DNA of 64,000 nucleotides from Bacteroidota bacterium. GTDB lineage: Bacteria; Bacteroidota; Bacteroidia; UKL13-3. Positions within the stretch are counted from its first letter, which is position 1. Every line of letters begins with the position of its first letter. Below the pieces are notes generated by a model that was not told the DNA's origin, made no database searches, and was given only the letters and a program-made list of their open reading frames with translations. Location of the stretch: contig JAIXSO010000024.1 of assembly GCA_027484685.1 (NCBI GenBank), positions 1 to 64,000 of the forward strand, given 5' to 3'. This document shows, in pieces, positions 37,775 through 47,632 of the stretch. The position numbers and the translations under genes were made by a program.

Positions 37775-39910
37775 TTATTTTACTTCGCTCACTCCCAAAT
37801 TCCAAAGTACAAAACTCCACATATCGGCAGCATCTTCTATTAGTTTAGTGGTTGGTTTGCCTGCACCATGGCCTGCTTTGCTATCAATTCTAATCAAAAT
37901 TGGGTTTAAAGTATCGGCTTTGGCTTGTAACTCAGCAGCAAATTTAAACGAATGTGCAGGTACTACCCTATCGTCATGGTCTGCAGTCATTATCATGGTG
38001 GCTGGATATTTTACTCCTTGTTTTACATTATGCAATGGAGAGTATTTTATCAACCAATCAAAATCTTCTTTTTTATCGCTACTGCCATATTCAACAGCCC
38101 AACCCCAACCAATTGTAAATTTGTGGTAACGTAACATATCTAATACTCCAACTGCGGGAATTGCTACTTTAAATAATTCAGGTCTTTGAGTCATACAAGC
38201 ACCAACCAATAAACCTCCATTTGAACCACCATTAATTCCAAGCTTATTACTGCTGGTATATTTTTCACTTATTAAGAACTCCGCTGCGCTAATAAAATCA
38301 TCAAATACATTTTGTTTTTTGCCCAACATTCCGGCTTTGTGCCAATCTTCACCATACTCTCCTCCACCACGTAAACTTGCAATGGCATAAACTCCACCTT
38401 GTTCCAAAAACATAATTCTGCTTACGCTAAAAGATGGTGTTAATGAAATATTGAAGCCTCCGTAACCATAAAGCATAGTTGGGTTATTTCCATCTAGTTT
38501 CAACCCTTTTTTATGCATAATAAACATAGGCACTTTGGTTCCATCTTTACTAGTATAAAAAACTTGTTTAGTTTCAAAATCATCAGCATTAAACTTTACT
38601 TCGGTTTTGCGGAACAATTCTGATTTACCTGATTTTAAATCGTACTTATAAATTTCGCCCGGATTGGTAAATGAAGTAAAAGTATAAAAGGTTTCGGTAT
38701 CATCTTTTTTACCCCCAATGCCGCTTGCAGTTCCAATTCCCGGCAGTGTAATTTCTTCTTTACCTGTTCCATCTGCATTAAATTTATAGATTCTAGTACT
38801 GGCATCTTTTAAATAAGTAGTAAATAATTTACCACCCCAATAGCTTACACCTTCTAGTAAATCTGCACTTTCAGGAATAATGGTTTTCCAATTTTTTTCA
38901 TCTGTATTAGCTGGGTCAACTTCAATTAATCGGTATTTAGCCGCACCTTTATCGGTAGTAGCTAATATTTTATCGCCAATATTATCAACTATGCTGTAAT
39001 TATTTTCAAAACCTTTAAAAAGAGTTTTAAATACTTTTTCGTTTTTACTTAAATCTTTAATCAAAATTTCGTTACCGCTGGTTCCTTCGCTTATATTTAT
39101 AAACATAAAACGCTCATCTTCGGTAATGCCTGCATTGAAATAACGCAACGGATGTTTTTTATCTTCATAAACTAACTCATCAGCACTTTGTTCAGTGCCC
39201 ATTTTATGGTAATAAATTTTCATAAACTCATTGGCATTGCTAAATGCTTTTCCTTTGGCAGGTTCATCGTAACGGCTGTAATAAAAACCATTGCCTTTCC
39301 AAGTAGCACCACTAAACTTAACCCATTCTATTTTATCGGCAAGTTTTTGTTTAGTAGCCACATCCATTACAAAAATTTCGTTCCAATCGCTACCACTTTG
39401 AGCTACACCAACTGCACATAATTTATGGTCTTTGCTAAAAGTAAAACTAGCCAACGAAGCTGTTCCATCATCACTTAATTTATTAGGATCTAAAAATACT
39501 TCAGGCTCACCTGTTAAACCTTTTTGGCGGTATAAAATACTTTGGTTTTGTAAACCTTCATTCTTAAAAAAATAATACCAATCTCCTTCTTTAAAAGGAC
39601 TTGAATATTTGGGAAAATCCCAAATTTCGGTCAAACGGTTTTTTATTTGCGTGCGGTAAGGAATTTGGCTCAAATAGTTTTGGGTTACATTGTTTTCTTC
39701 CTTTACCCAATCAATTACATCAGATGCAGTATCGTTTTCTAACCAACGGTATGGGTCGTTAATATTGGTTCCGTGGTAATTATCGATTTGATTTACAGTT
39801 TTAGTTTTAGGGTATGGTAACATATTTATTTTTTTTTGTTCGTTTTTAGGTGCTTGATTGCAAGCAATTGCAGCCAAAAACGTAATAGGTAAAATGTATT
39901 TTTTCATCAT
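37775..39910 (-). CDS. Prolyl oligopeptidase (S9A family), lipoprotein-like N-terminus
   Basis: 'YPKTKTVNQIDNYHGTNINDPYRWLEND', 'GGSNGGLLVGACMTQRPELF', C-terminal 'SKAGHGAGKPTTK'. The ORF track start at 40018 extends into repeat DNA; the likely start is the ATG at 39910 or 39907 (MKKYILPITFLAAIACNQ). Confidence 0.93.
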   Translation of the reverse strand: MMKKYILPITFLAAIACNQAPKNEQKKINMLPYPKTKTVNQIDNYHGTNINDPYRWLENDTASDVIDWVKEENNVTQNYLSQIPYRTQIKNRLTEIWDFPKYSSPFKEGDWYYFFKNEGLQNQSILYRQKGLTGEPEVFLDPNKLSDDGTASLASFTFSKDHKLCAVGVAQSGSDWNEIFVMDVATKQKLADKIEWVKFSGATWKGNGFYYSRYDEPAKGKAFSNANEFMKIYYHKMGTEQSADELVYEDKKHPLRYFNAGITEDERFMFINISEGTSGNEILIKDLSKNEKVFKTLFKGFENNYSIVDNIGDKILATTDKGAAKYRLIEVDPANTDEKNWKTIIPESADLLEGVSYWGGKLFTTYLKDASTRIYKFNADGTGKEEITLPGIGTASGIGGKKDDTETFYTFTSFTNPGEIYKYDLKSGKSELFRKTEVKFNADDFETKQVFYTSKDGTKVPMFIMHKKGLKLDGNNPTMLYGYGGFNISLTPSFSVSRIMFLEQGGVYAIASLRGGGEYGEDWHKAGMLGKKQNVFDDFISAAEFLISEKYTSSNKLGINGGSNGGLLVGACMTQRPELFKVAIPAVGVLDMLRYHKFTIGWGWAVEYGSSDKKEDFDWLIKYSPLHNVKQGVKYPATMIMTADHDDRVVPAHSFKFAAELQAKADTLNPILIRIDSKAGHGAGKPTTKLIEDAADMWSFVLWNLGVSEVK

Positions 39911-39989
39911 ACTTTGGTAGATTAGTAAAGCAATGATAAACGATTTTTGATTGCAGATTATTGATTTTTGATAAATGGTTTGAATGAGT

Positions 39990-40125
39990 TTTTTAGCCAC
40001 AGATTTCACAGATAACATAGATTATTCTTAAATCTTTTCTCAGTTTTGTTTCCCGCATTCCGATGTATCGGAAGCTGATTTCGAAGGATTTTATTTTGTC
40101 CGTTGTTGTATCTGACCAAGAAGTT
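39990..40125. repeat. Second location of the dispersed CCACAGATTT repeat, carrying a palindromic insertion
   Basis: GCCACAGATTTCACAGAT...TTTTGTTTCCCGCA[TTCCGATGTATCGGAAGCT]GATTTCG...TTTGTCCGTTGTTGTATCTGACCAA. Confidence 0.8.
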
Positions 40126-40184
40126 AAATCAAATATTTAATAGAAAGTGTCGATATTATAATGAAATACCTCAAATAAGATAAT

Positions 40185-40793
40185 CTAATAATTTCCATCT
40201 GTTAATAAACCATCAGGAATATTTTTGGTATTTAGGTTAAAATTAAGTCGAGTGTACTTAAGCCAATTTACCATTTGATTTTCAACATGTAATGATAACA
40301 CACAATTATTTTTATAATACAACATACAATTACTTTTTTTAATAAAATTCGAACCTAATTTATTTCTTATAATAGTAGTATCTAGACCAATAAAGGCCAA
40401 TTCGGGTAAATCATAATCATTGTATCTGGCTATTACCTCAATCAATGTTTCAGTTGGATCGAAGTAATTTTCAAAATATTTGCCATACGGTTTATAGGTT
40501 ACTATTTCCAGACCATTTTCTTGTCTTACTTTCATTTGCCTTTTTCCATCATGGCTATAAACAAATCCCGTTAATGGTTCAAACAAGAAAAACCTATAAT
40601 ATGTTCCCTTCACTTTGGGCTTTAAATAATATTTTCTACTGTTAGCCCCACCACTATGATATTCCCCTTTTTTTTGTTTGAATTTTTGTAAATCAAAGGG
40701 AGTCTTTAGAAAGTTATTTACATTTTGATTGTTTTCACTTAAAAATGATGTTGATAAAAATATTATCAATAAATAAAGTCCTAATTTTCTCAT
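40185..40793 (-). CDS. Hypothetical secreted protein
   Basis: 202 aa ORF with a signal-like N-terminus 'MRKLGLYLLIIFLSTSFLS'. Confidence 0.65.
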   Translation of the reverse strand: MRKLGLYLLIIFLSTSFLSENNQNVNNFLKTPFDLQKFKQKKGEYHSGGANSRKYYLKPKVKGTYYRFFLFEPLTGFVYSHDGKRQMKVRQENGLEIVTYKPYGKYFENYFDPTETLIEVIARYNDYDLPELAFIGLDTTIIRNKLGSNFIKKSNCMLYYKNNCVLSLHVENQMVNWLKYTRLNFNLNTKNIPDGLLTDGNY

Positions 40794-40839
40794 GATATTT
40801 TTATTTCAATTTGATTTATTAATGATGTAACCATAAATC

Positions 40840-40960
40840 TTTGCTCTGATTTGTTTCCCGCATATTTCACAGAATTCGCATAATTTTTTTGTCCGTTGTT
40901 GTGTCTCCTGACCAACAATATTAGACATAGATTTCACAGATTTTTTCACTTTTTGTTATC
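40840..40960. repeat. Third location of the dispersed CCACAGATTT repeat
   Basis: CTTTGCTCTGATTTGTTTCCCGCATATTTCACAGAATTCGC...TTTTGTCCGTTGTTGTGTCTCCTGACCAACAA...CATAGATTTCACAGATTTTT. Confidence 0.8.
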
Positions 40961-41106
40961 ACACTCAATTTTTCGCTTGAGATTGCTTCTCACGCTTTGG
41001 CGTGATCGCAATGAAGTTTTTTACATCAATCTTTAAATATCATTGCTAGCTAATAAGTGTTCCACTATGGCTATGGTCTATTGTCCATATACTATTGACC
41101 AGTGGC

Positions 41107-41718
41107 TCAATCTTTTATATGCGAAACATCATTGGCTAACTCTAAACTAAATTTTTCACCATCAAAATTAAATAGATACAAGCAAGTATTTCTATGCTCG
41201 TAGTTATCCATATTTTTTAAAGGTTCGTTTAACAAAGTGCAAACCAAACTTTTCATAGCGCGGCCGTGCATGCAAATTAAAATGGTGTTTTCTTGTTTAT
41301 TAGCCATAATTATTTTTAATGCTTCTTTTTGCCTTGCTTGCATTTGATTCGGTGTTTCGCCATTTGCTACAGCCACATCATAATTTCCATTATTCCAACT
41401 ATTTACTGCATGTTGGTAAAACTCTCGCTCTTTAAAATCTTGCGCTTTTCCTTCAAAATCACCCCAACTAATTTCATTTAATCCACCCAATTTTTGAAAA
41501 GGAATACCTAAATCAATAAAAGGCTGAATGGTTTGTTGGGTGCGTTTTAAATTAGATACATATATTTTATCAAAAGGAATGGTTTTGTATTTTTCAAAAA
41601 ACTGCAATCCTTGTTTAATGCCAGTTTCGTTTAATGATGTATCAACGCCTTGACCTTGAACAATAGAAAGTTTGTTAAACTCTGTTTCGCCATGACGGAT
41701 GATGTATATTTTTTTCAT
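41107..41718 (-). CDS. Histidine phosphatase family protein (phosphoglycerate-mutase-like)
   Basis: 'MKKIYIIRHGETEFN', 'VSNLKRTQQTIQPF', 'ILICMHGRAMKSL'; start trimmed to MKKIY from the ORF track start at 41763. Confidence 0.9.
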   Translation of the reverse strand: MKKIYIIRHGETEFNKLSIVQGQGVDTSLNETGIKQGLQFFEKYKTIPFDKIYVSNLKRTQQTIQPFIDLGIPFQKLGGLNEISWGDFEGKAQDFKEREFYQHAVNSWNNGNYDVAVANGETPNQMQARQKEALKIIMANKQENTILICMHGRAMKSLVCTLLNEPLKNMDNYEHRNTCLYLFNFDGEKFSLELANDVSHIKD

Positions 41719-41867
41719 AGATATAGCCGCAATTATAAAAAACCAATAGTCAATAATTATCACTATTTGTTTTTGGTAAAAATATTGATTTAAATAGTAT
41801 TTTTAATTACTTGATAAATTTAATTTTATATTCGTAATCGGTAATAATAACCCAATACATTAATTAA

Positions 41868-42395
41868 ATGAACTACACTTTTACAGTTAAATATATTTTT
41901 TTGACATTTGTTCTATTTTTTATTACCCAAAAATGTGGTGCTCAATTTGTTACTTGCAAAGACCCAAATAGAGTTAACTTAGGATTTCCTTGTCCTGACC
42001 CTAGTTTTAAACCCGTTTGCGGATGCGATGGTGTTACTTACCGAAACATTTGCGCAGCAGAAATGCAAAATGGAATTTTACCTGGTCAATGGCGCGATGG
42101 CTCCTGTTCAGGATTAGAATTTGATATATACCCAACTTATACCAATAACAGTATAAATTTTTCATTTATTCAAAATCAATTTAATGCTGCTACCGCTGAA
42201 TTGGCCATCATTGATCAATATGGAGCACTTATGTATTTTAAAAGTTTATATGTTAACCCTTCGTTTTGCGATGGTGTTTTTTGTAAAACTGAAATTTTGA
42301 TTAGCGAAATAGCCAATTACCGACAAGGCGTTTATATTATGTTTTTATACAATGGTAGAGGAGATTATAGGTTTAAAAAATTTGTAAAATACTAG
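41868..42395 (+). CDS. Secreted protein with Kazal-type inhibitor domain and T9SS-like C-terminus
   Basis: 'CPDPSFKPVCGCDGVTYRNICAAEMQNGILPGQWRDGSC' Kazal signature; C-terminal 'RQGVYIMFLYNGRGDYRFKKFVKY'. Confidence 0.8.
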   Translation: MNYTFTVKYIFLTFVLFFITQKCGAQFVTCKDPNRVNLGFPCPDPSFKPVCGCDGVTYRNICAAEMQNGILPGQWRDGSCSGLEFDIYPTYTNNSINFSFIQNQFNAATAELAIIDQYGALMYFKSLYVNPSFCDGVFCKTEILISEIANYRQGVYIMFLYNGRGDYRFKKFVKY

Positions 42396-42396
42396 T

Positions 42397-43815
42397 ATGA
42401 AAAAGCTTTTACTGTTAATATTGATAAGTTTTTTAGCTTTCGAAAGTCAAGCCCAAAATGCCTATAGAATGACTTTGCTAAGCAATTGGAATAATCCAAA
42501 CTTAAATAAAGTAGATACAATAAATATTTGGAACGATTTGATTGGTTATTACGATAGCCTTACTCAAAAGGAATACATTATTGCAGGAAGCACCGATAGC
42601 ATTTACTTTTTTGATATTACCATTCCTACCCAAATTAAATTATTGGATGTAGAGTATGGTTCAGTTAAAGGTGTGATTAACCGCGATTACGAAATTTACC
42701 AGCATTATGTATATTGTGTAGCCGATCAAAACCGAAGCTCTATGCAAATTTACGATTTGCAATACTTACCCGATTCAGTTCATAAAGTTTACGAAGACAG
42801 TGCTTTGGCCATTAATACCCACAGTATTTTTATTGAAGCTAAAAGCAAACGGTTATACATGTGTTCTAATAAATATGCCAATTGGACAAATGGTAATTTA
42901 AAAGAATCGGCTATGGACATTATTTCGTTAGAAGATCCAGAAAAACCAAAATTTTTAGCTAAACTTTATGTTCCAGTCCGTTCAAATGGTGAGGCTGCAT
43001 TTAGGTGGGTTCACGAAAGTCATGTAAGAAACGATACTGCGTATTTATCATGTGGTTATTCGGGTTTATTTATTTACGATTTGCGCGATTTAAATAACCA
43101 AATAATTTTGGGAACTATTGTTAATTACCCTCAAGCGGCTTATAATCACTCTTCGTGGTTAAATAAAAATGGAAATTATTTGATGTTTACCGATGAAAAC
43201 ATAGGGTCGAACATTAAAATTTTTGACATTAGCATCATTCAAGCACCAAGAATAGAAAGTTATTTTATTTCCAACACTTGGGCAACTCCTCATAACTCCT
43301 ATTGGTTCGGAAGTTTTGCAGTAGCTTCAATGTACCATGATGGCGTATTTATATGGAATATTGCGGACACAAAAAAACCACAATTAGCAGCCTTTTACGA
43401 TACTTATCCTCAAAATGCAATTGGCGATTATACTAAAAACTTTGCTGGCTGTTGGGGAGTATGGCCTTTTTTGCCTAGCGGCAATATAATTGCAAGTGAT
43501 AGAACCAACGGAATTTTTGTATTAAAGGCCGATAGCGGATTGCTAAATACCAACGAAATACAACAAACTGCTAAAGCCAATATTTACCCAAATCCGGCAA
43601 ACGATGTGTTAAACATTGCTGTAGAAACCAACTATGCAGACAACTTTGTAGTAACAGTTTTTGACTTACAAGGAAATGCTGTAAAACAGTTTAACCAGCA
43701 ATTTAAAAGCAATTACCTTTATACCGAAAACATTAATGACTTAAAATCATGTTTATATTTTTTAGAAATAAAAGGTAACAAACAGGTAATTAGGCAAAAA
43801 CTTTTAAAGCAATAA
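42397..43815 (+). CDS. Choice-of-anchor-B-like (LVIVD-type) T9SS cargo protein, paralogue 1
   Basis: 'SIYFFDITIPTQIKLLDVEYG', 'THSIFIEAKSKRLYMCSNK', T9SS tail 'IYPNPANDVLNIAVE...CLYFLEIKGNKQVIRQKLLKQ'. Confidence 0.82.
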   Translation: MKKLLLLILISFLAFESQAQNAYRMTLLSNWNNPNLNKVDTINIWNDLIGYYDSLTQKEYIIAGSTDSIYFFDITIPTQIKLLDVEYGSVKGVINRDYEIYQHYVYCVADQNRSSMQIYDLQYLPDSVHKVYEDSALAINTHSIFIEAKSKRLYMCSNKYANWTNGNLKESAMDIISLEDPEKPKFLAKLYVPVRSNGEAAFRWVHESHVRNDTAYLSCGYSGLFIYDLRDLNNQIILGTIVNYPQAAYNHSSWLNKNGNYLMFTDENIGSNIKIFDISIIQAPRIESYFISNTWATPHNSYWFGSFAVASMYHDGVFIWNIADTKKPQLAAFYDTYPQNAIGDYTKNFAGCWGVWPFLPSGNIIASDRTNGIFVLKADSGLLNTNEIQQTAKANIYPNPANDVLNIAVETNYADNFVVTVFDLQGNAVKQFNQQFKSNYLYTENINDLKSCLYFLEIKGNKQVIRQKLLKQ

Positions 43816-43916
43816 AAAAAATTGATAAAAACTGACATTTTGTAACAAATAAATTATTTGTTTATCTGTAAAGTTGTTGATTATAATTTAGTTCGGTCCA
43901 GTTAATATTTAACATT

Positions 43917-44306
43917 ATGAAAAAATTACTCATTTTATTTAGTATATTAAGCTTAAGCTATTTTGGTTCAGCTCAAAATTCATTAATAAGTGTAATTAAT
44001 GTACTAAACCATTGCGAAAAGAGTTTAAAAAAGGAATATAAAACCAAAGATCTTCGAGTGTTTGAAAAAAACAGGAACTACATTTTAATTGAAATAAACG
44101 ATTCAATACTCTATCAAAATAACATAAATAATTTATCCAATTTGTCTTTAACAATTGCCTCGCAATTAATTATACTTAGTGAACAGAAAAATACTAAATT
44201 TCTGAATGCTTATAACGATATAATGGTTTCTTTTATAAGCAAAAAGGGTGTTGTATCAAAAGTATTATTCAAAAAAGTTTATGATATCAAAGAATTAAAA
44301 CAGTGA
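43917..44306 (+). CDS. Small secreted hypothetical protein
   Basis: 129 aa with signal peptide 'MKKLLILFSILSLSYFGSAQN'. Confidence 0.6.
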   Translation: MKKLLILFSILSLSYFGSAQNSLISVINVLNHCEKSLKKEYKTKDLRVFEKNRNYILIEINDSILYQNNINNLSNLSLTIASQLIILSEQKNTKFLNAYNDIMVSFISKKGVVSKVLFKKVYDIKELKQ

Positions 44307-44320
44307 TTTCTAAAAGTATC

Positions 44321-44356
44321 AAAAACGCTACTTCAATAATATGAGGTAGCGTTTTT
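44321..44356 (+). terminator. Terminator
   Basis: AAAAACGCTAC / GTAGCGTTTTT perfect stem (44321-44331 / 44346-44356) followed by T-run. Confidence 0.8.
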
Positions 44357-44467
44357 TGTTAAATTTGATTTATGATATATTCCAAAATAAAAGTAATTTA
44401 AAAAAGGTTTTTAACTAAAGTTCTCATTATTTAAAATAAATCTTAATTTTGAAATCATAAAGAATTT

Positions 44468-45859
44468 ATGAGAAAATTACACTTAATATTATTTGTTTTA
44501 CTTCCAATTTTTACCATTAAAGCGCAGCAAAGCATGAATATGGATTTGCTTGCGCAATGGAATAATACCAGTTTACCCAAAATAGATGGAGACCAACTTT
44601 GGAGCGATATTGGTGGTTATTACGACTCAACCAACAAAAAAGAATATGCCATTTTATTAGGTAACGATAGCTTTTATTTTTTTGATATTACTGAACCAAC
44701 TCAAACCAAATTGGTAACAGTTTTTAATGGTTATTCTACCAAATCAATAAACCGTGATGTAGAAGTTTACGGTCATTATGCCTATTTTGTATCAGAACGT
44801 TCGGGTAGTTTGGGTGGTTTACAAATTTTAGATTTGCAATATTTACCCGATTCAGTGCACGAAGTTTACCGAAGCAATGATTTATCGGTGCAAGCACATA
44901 CCGTTTTTATAGAAGCAGCAAGTAAACGATTATACATTTGTCAAAATTCGAAAAAAATGGGCTTTTCTGCTTTAGACATACTTTCATTAGAAAACCCAGA
45001 ACAACCAACTTTTTTAGCAAGTTTACAAGTTCCAATAAATGGTTTAGGTAGCCCACAGTTTAACCAAGTACACGAAATGTTTAGTAGAAACGATACTGTT
45101 TATTTATCGTGTTACGAGGCAGGTCTTTACATCATGGATTTGCGCGATTTAAAAAATCAAAAACTATTGAGTGTAATTAGCAATTATCCTCAACGGGGTA
45201 CTAACCACAGCAGTTGGTTAAACGAAAAAGGCGATAAAATTATGTTTACCGATGAAAACCTTGGTTCGCCCATTAAAATATTTGATATTAAAGACATTAG
45301 TAATCCAAAACAAGTAGTTTATTTTAACTCGCATCCCAATGCTTTGCCGCATAATGCTTATTGGAAAAATAACATGGCAGTGGTTTCGAGCTACGAAGAT
45401 GGAGTTTACGTATATGATTTAACCGACCCCAATAATCCTAAAAAGCATGCTTATTACGATACTTATACCTTAAATGCCGAAGGTGTTTTTACTGGTTTTC
45501 ATGGCTGTTGGGGAGTTTGGCCTTATTTGCCAAGTGGTAATATTATAGCTAGCGATATTAGCGAAGGTTTATTTGTACTCAAGGTAAAATATGGTGTTGG
45601 TACTAAAAATGTTTTGAAGCCAGAAACTCAGATTTCAGTTTACCCAAATCCTGCCAAGCAACAAGTTACATTACAATTAAACAATGTAAAATCAGCCACT
45701 GAAGCCATCATTTATAATCTACAAGGCCAGGCCATTATAAATCAAATTGTTGCCGAAGGCAATAACCTAATAAATACCTCCAACTTAAAATCGGGTATTT
45801 ATATTTTAAAAGTAAATGAAATTGATTTTGAAAAAACTATAAAAATAATAATAGACTAA
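44468..45859 (+). CDS. Choice-of-anchor-B-like (LVIVD-type) T9SS cargo protein, paralogue 2
   Basis: Colinear with 42397..43815: 'LLAQWNNTSLPKID...SFYFFDITEPTQTKLV'; T9SS tail 'VYPNPAKQQVTLQLN...GIYILKVNEIDFEKTIKIIID'. Confidence 0.82.
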   Translation: MRKLHLILFVLLPIFTIKAQQSMNMDLLAQWNNTSLPKIDGDQLWSDIGGYYDSTNKKEYAILLGNDSFYFFDITEPTQTKLVTVFNGYSTKSINRDVEVYGHYAYFVSERSGSLGGLQILDLQYLPDSVHEVYRSNDLSVQAHTVFIEAASKRLYICQNSKKMGFSALDILSLENPEQPTFLASLQVPINGLGSPQFNQVHEMFSRNDTVYLSCYEAGLYIMDLRDLKNQKLLSVISNYPQRGTNHSSWLNEKGDKIMFTDENLGSPIKIFDIKDISNPKQVVYFNSHPNALPHNAYWKNNMAVVSSYEDGVYVYDLTDPNNPKKHAYYDTYTLNAEGVFTGFHGCWGVWPYLPSGNIIASDISEGLFVLKVKYGVGTKNVLKPETQISVYPNPAKQQVTLQLNNVKSATEAIIYNLQGQAIINQIVAEGNNLINTSNLKSGIYILKVNEIDFEKTIKIIID

Positions 45860-45877
45860 TTGCTGATAATAAAGCAA

Positions 45878-46111
45878 TTAGTCTGAGTTTCTAACATAAA
45901 AAATACGTCCACATTTACGGCACCAAATTTTTTGTAAATGATCAAGTTTAAGGAATTTTTTCATCCACGCACCACGTGCAATTCTTTCTGAATCAGCTGA
46001 TAAGCAATTTTTGCAAACCCTATCGTTCTGTAACTTACTCAGCACAAATAATCGCCCAACTATGAATATCAAAAGCAGTATTAATAAGGGCGAAAAATAT
46101 TTTAAAATCAT
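45878..46111 (-). CDS. Small TM protein with zinc-ribbon-like CxxC..CxxC
   Basis: 77 aa: N-terminal TM then 'CKNCLSADSERIARGAWMKKFLKLDHLQKIWCRKCGRIFYV'. Confidence 0.65.
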   Translation of the reverse strand: MILKYFSPLLILLLIFIVGRLFVLSKLQNDRVCKNCLSADSERIARGAWMKKFLKLDHLQKIWCRKCGRIFYVRNSD

Positions 46112-46208
46112 TTAACTAAATTTTGTTCGCCACAAAAGTAATAATTTAACAATTACTTAAAATACCCATAACTAGGTATTTTATATAAAAAATTATTAAA
46201 ATTTTAAG

Positions 46209-47528
46209 TTAACTATTTTTAGTAAGGGTAAACACAGTAATTTCAGGTAAAATACCCACCCTACCAGGGTAGCCCAAAAAGCCAAAACCGCGGTTAACGT
46301 AAAGTTGCTGTTTATCTTCTTTGTACAAGCCAGCCCAATGTTTGTAAATGTATTGCGAAGGACTCCATTTAAAACCACCTATTTCAACACCAAACTGAAA
46401 TCCGTGTGTGTGGCCACTAAAAGTTACATCAATTTCTTTGTGTTGTTTGCTTACAATACTATCAAAATGGCTTGGATCGTGCGAAAGCAATAATTTAATT
46501 GGCACATCGGGCATATTTTTGGTTGCTTTTTCAACATCACCATATTTCTGAAAACGACCTCTATCGCCCCAATTCTCCACACCAATAATACCAATGCGTT
46601 GGTTATTTTTAGTTAGAGTAATATGTTCATTTCTTAGCAAATTCCAGCCCATATCTTTATGTGCTTTGGCTAAATCGGCAAGATTTTGAGCTTTTTCTTC
46701 ATCGTTTTTCCAAGTACTTACATAATCACCATAATCATGGTTTCCATAAACACTAAACACACCCATAGGCGCTTTTATTTCGGCAAAAATATTTTGCCAA
46801 TCGTATAATTCATCGGTTTTGCTGTTTACAATATCGCCTGTAAAAAAAACTAAATCAGGATTTTCGTCTTTTATCATTTGGATACCACGATATACAGCAT
46901 CGCGATTGGTAAAACTACCTGAGTGTATATCGCTCACTTGTAATAACTTAACGCCTTCAAAACCCGAAGGTAAATTAGGCAAGTATAATTGTACTCTGCG
47001 CACACGGTAATCGTAAGCACCTTTAAAAATACCACGAGTTAAAATAATTAAAGGCACCGCCCCCACTAATAAACCTGTGCTTGCTAAAAACTGACTACGG
47101 GTAATTTTTTCTTTTTCCTCTTCTTGTTCTTCGTGAATGTGTTCTAAGGTATCGCCTTGAGTAGGTTCAGGAATTATATTTTTTTTAGGCGCAAATGCTT
47201 TTAACCAAAACATTTTGGTAAGGCGTTTTAAATCGTCAAAAACTAAAAACAAGCAAACCACAAACTTGGAAGCATATATTGAAAAATAAAATCCATTAAA
47301 ATAAATTTTAAGCATTTTATTATCGTTTTGACCTGGAAATAAAACGCCTTGTAAAAAATAAATAATAGCTATTGTAGGGATTATCCAATACAAATAAGCA
47401 AATATTTTTCGAGTTAAAAGCGATTTATCTCTAACTAATGCTTTAATAGCCTGCCAGCTATACGAGTCGATAAGAATGGTAAATACTATAAAAAAAATTG
47501 ACAGTTTTAATTGAAAGGTTTGTATCAC
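46209..47528 (-). CDS. Membrane-anchored metallophosphoesterase
   Basis: N-terminal TM helices; 'LLQVSDIHSGSF', 'FFTGDIVNSK', 'GVFSVYGNHDYGDY', 'LLLSHDP', 'VTFSGHTHGFQFG'. Confidence 0.92.
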   Translation of the reverse strand: MIQTFQLKLSIFFIVFTILIDSYSWQAIKALVRDKSLLTRKIFAYLYWIIPTIAIIYFLQGVLFPGQNDNKMLKIYFNGFYFSIYASKFVVCLFLVFDDLKRLTKMFWLKAFAPKKNIIPEPTQGDTLEHIHEEQEEEKEKITRSQFLASTGLLVGAVPLIILTRGIFKGAYDYRVRRVQLYLPNLPSGFEGVKLLQVSDIHSGSFTNRDAVYRGIQMIKDENPDLVFFTGDIVNSKTDELYDWQNIFAEIKAPMGVFSVYGNHDYGDYVSTWKNDEEKAQNLADLAKAHKDMGWNLLRNEHITLTKNNQRIGIIGVENWGDRGRFQKYGDVEKATKNMPDVPIKLLLSHDPSHFDSIVSKQHKEIDVTFSGHTHGFQFGVEIGGFKWSPSQYIYKHWAGLYKEDKQQLYVNRGFGFLGYPGRVGILPEITVFTLTKNS

Positions 47529-47632
47529 TTAATAATTGTTATTTAAAAACAGTACAAATAAACACTGCTTTGTACATAAAACAAAAACAGATTTGATAAT
47601 GATTTTGTAAACTTGCTGCGCAATTAAATATT

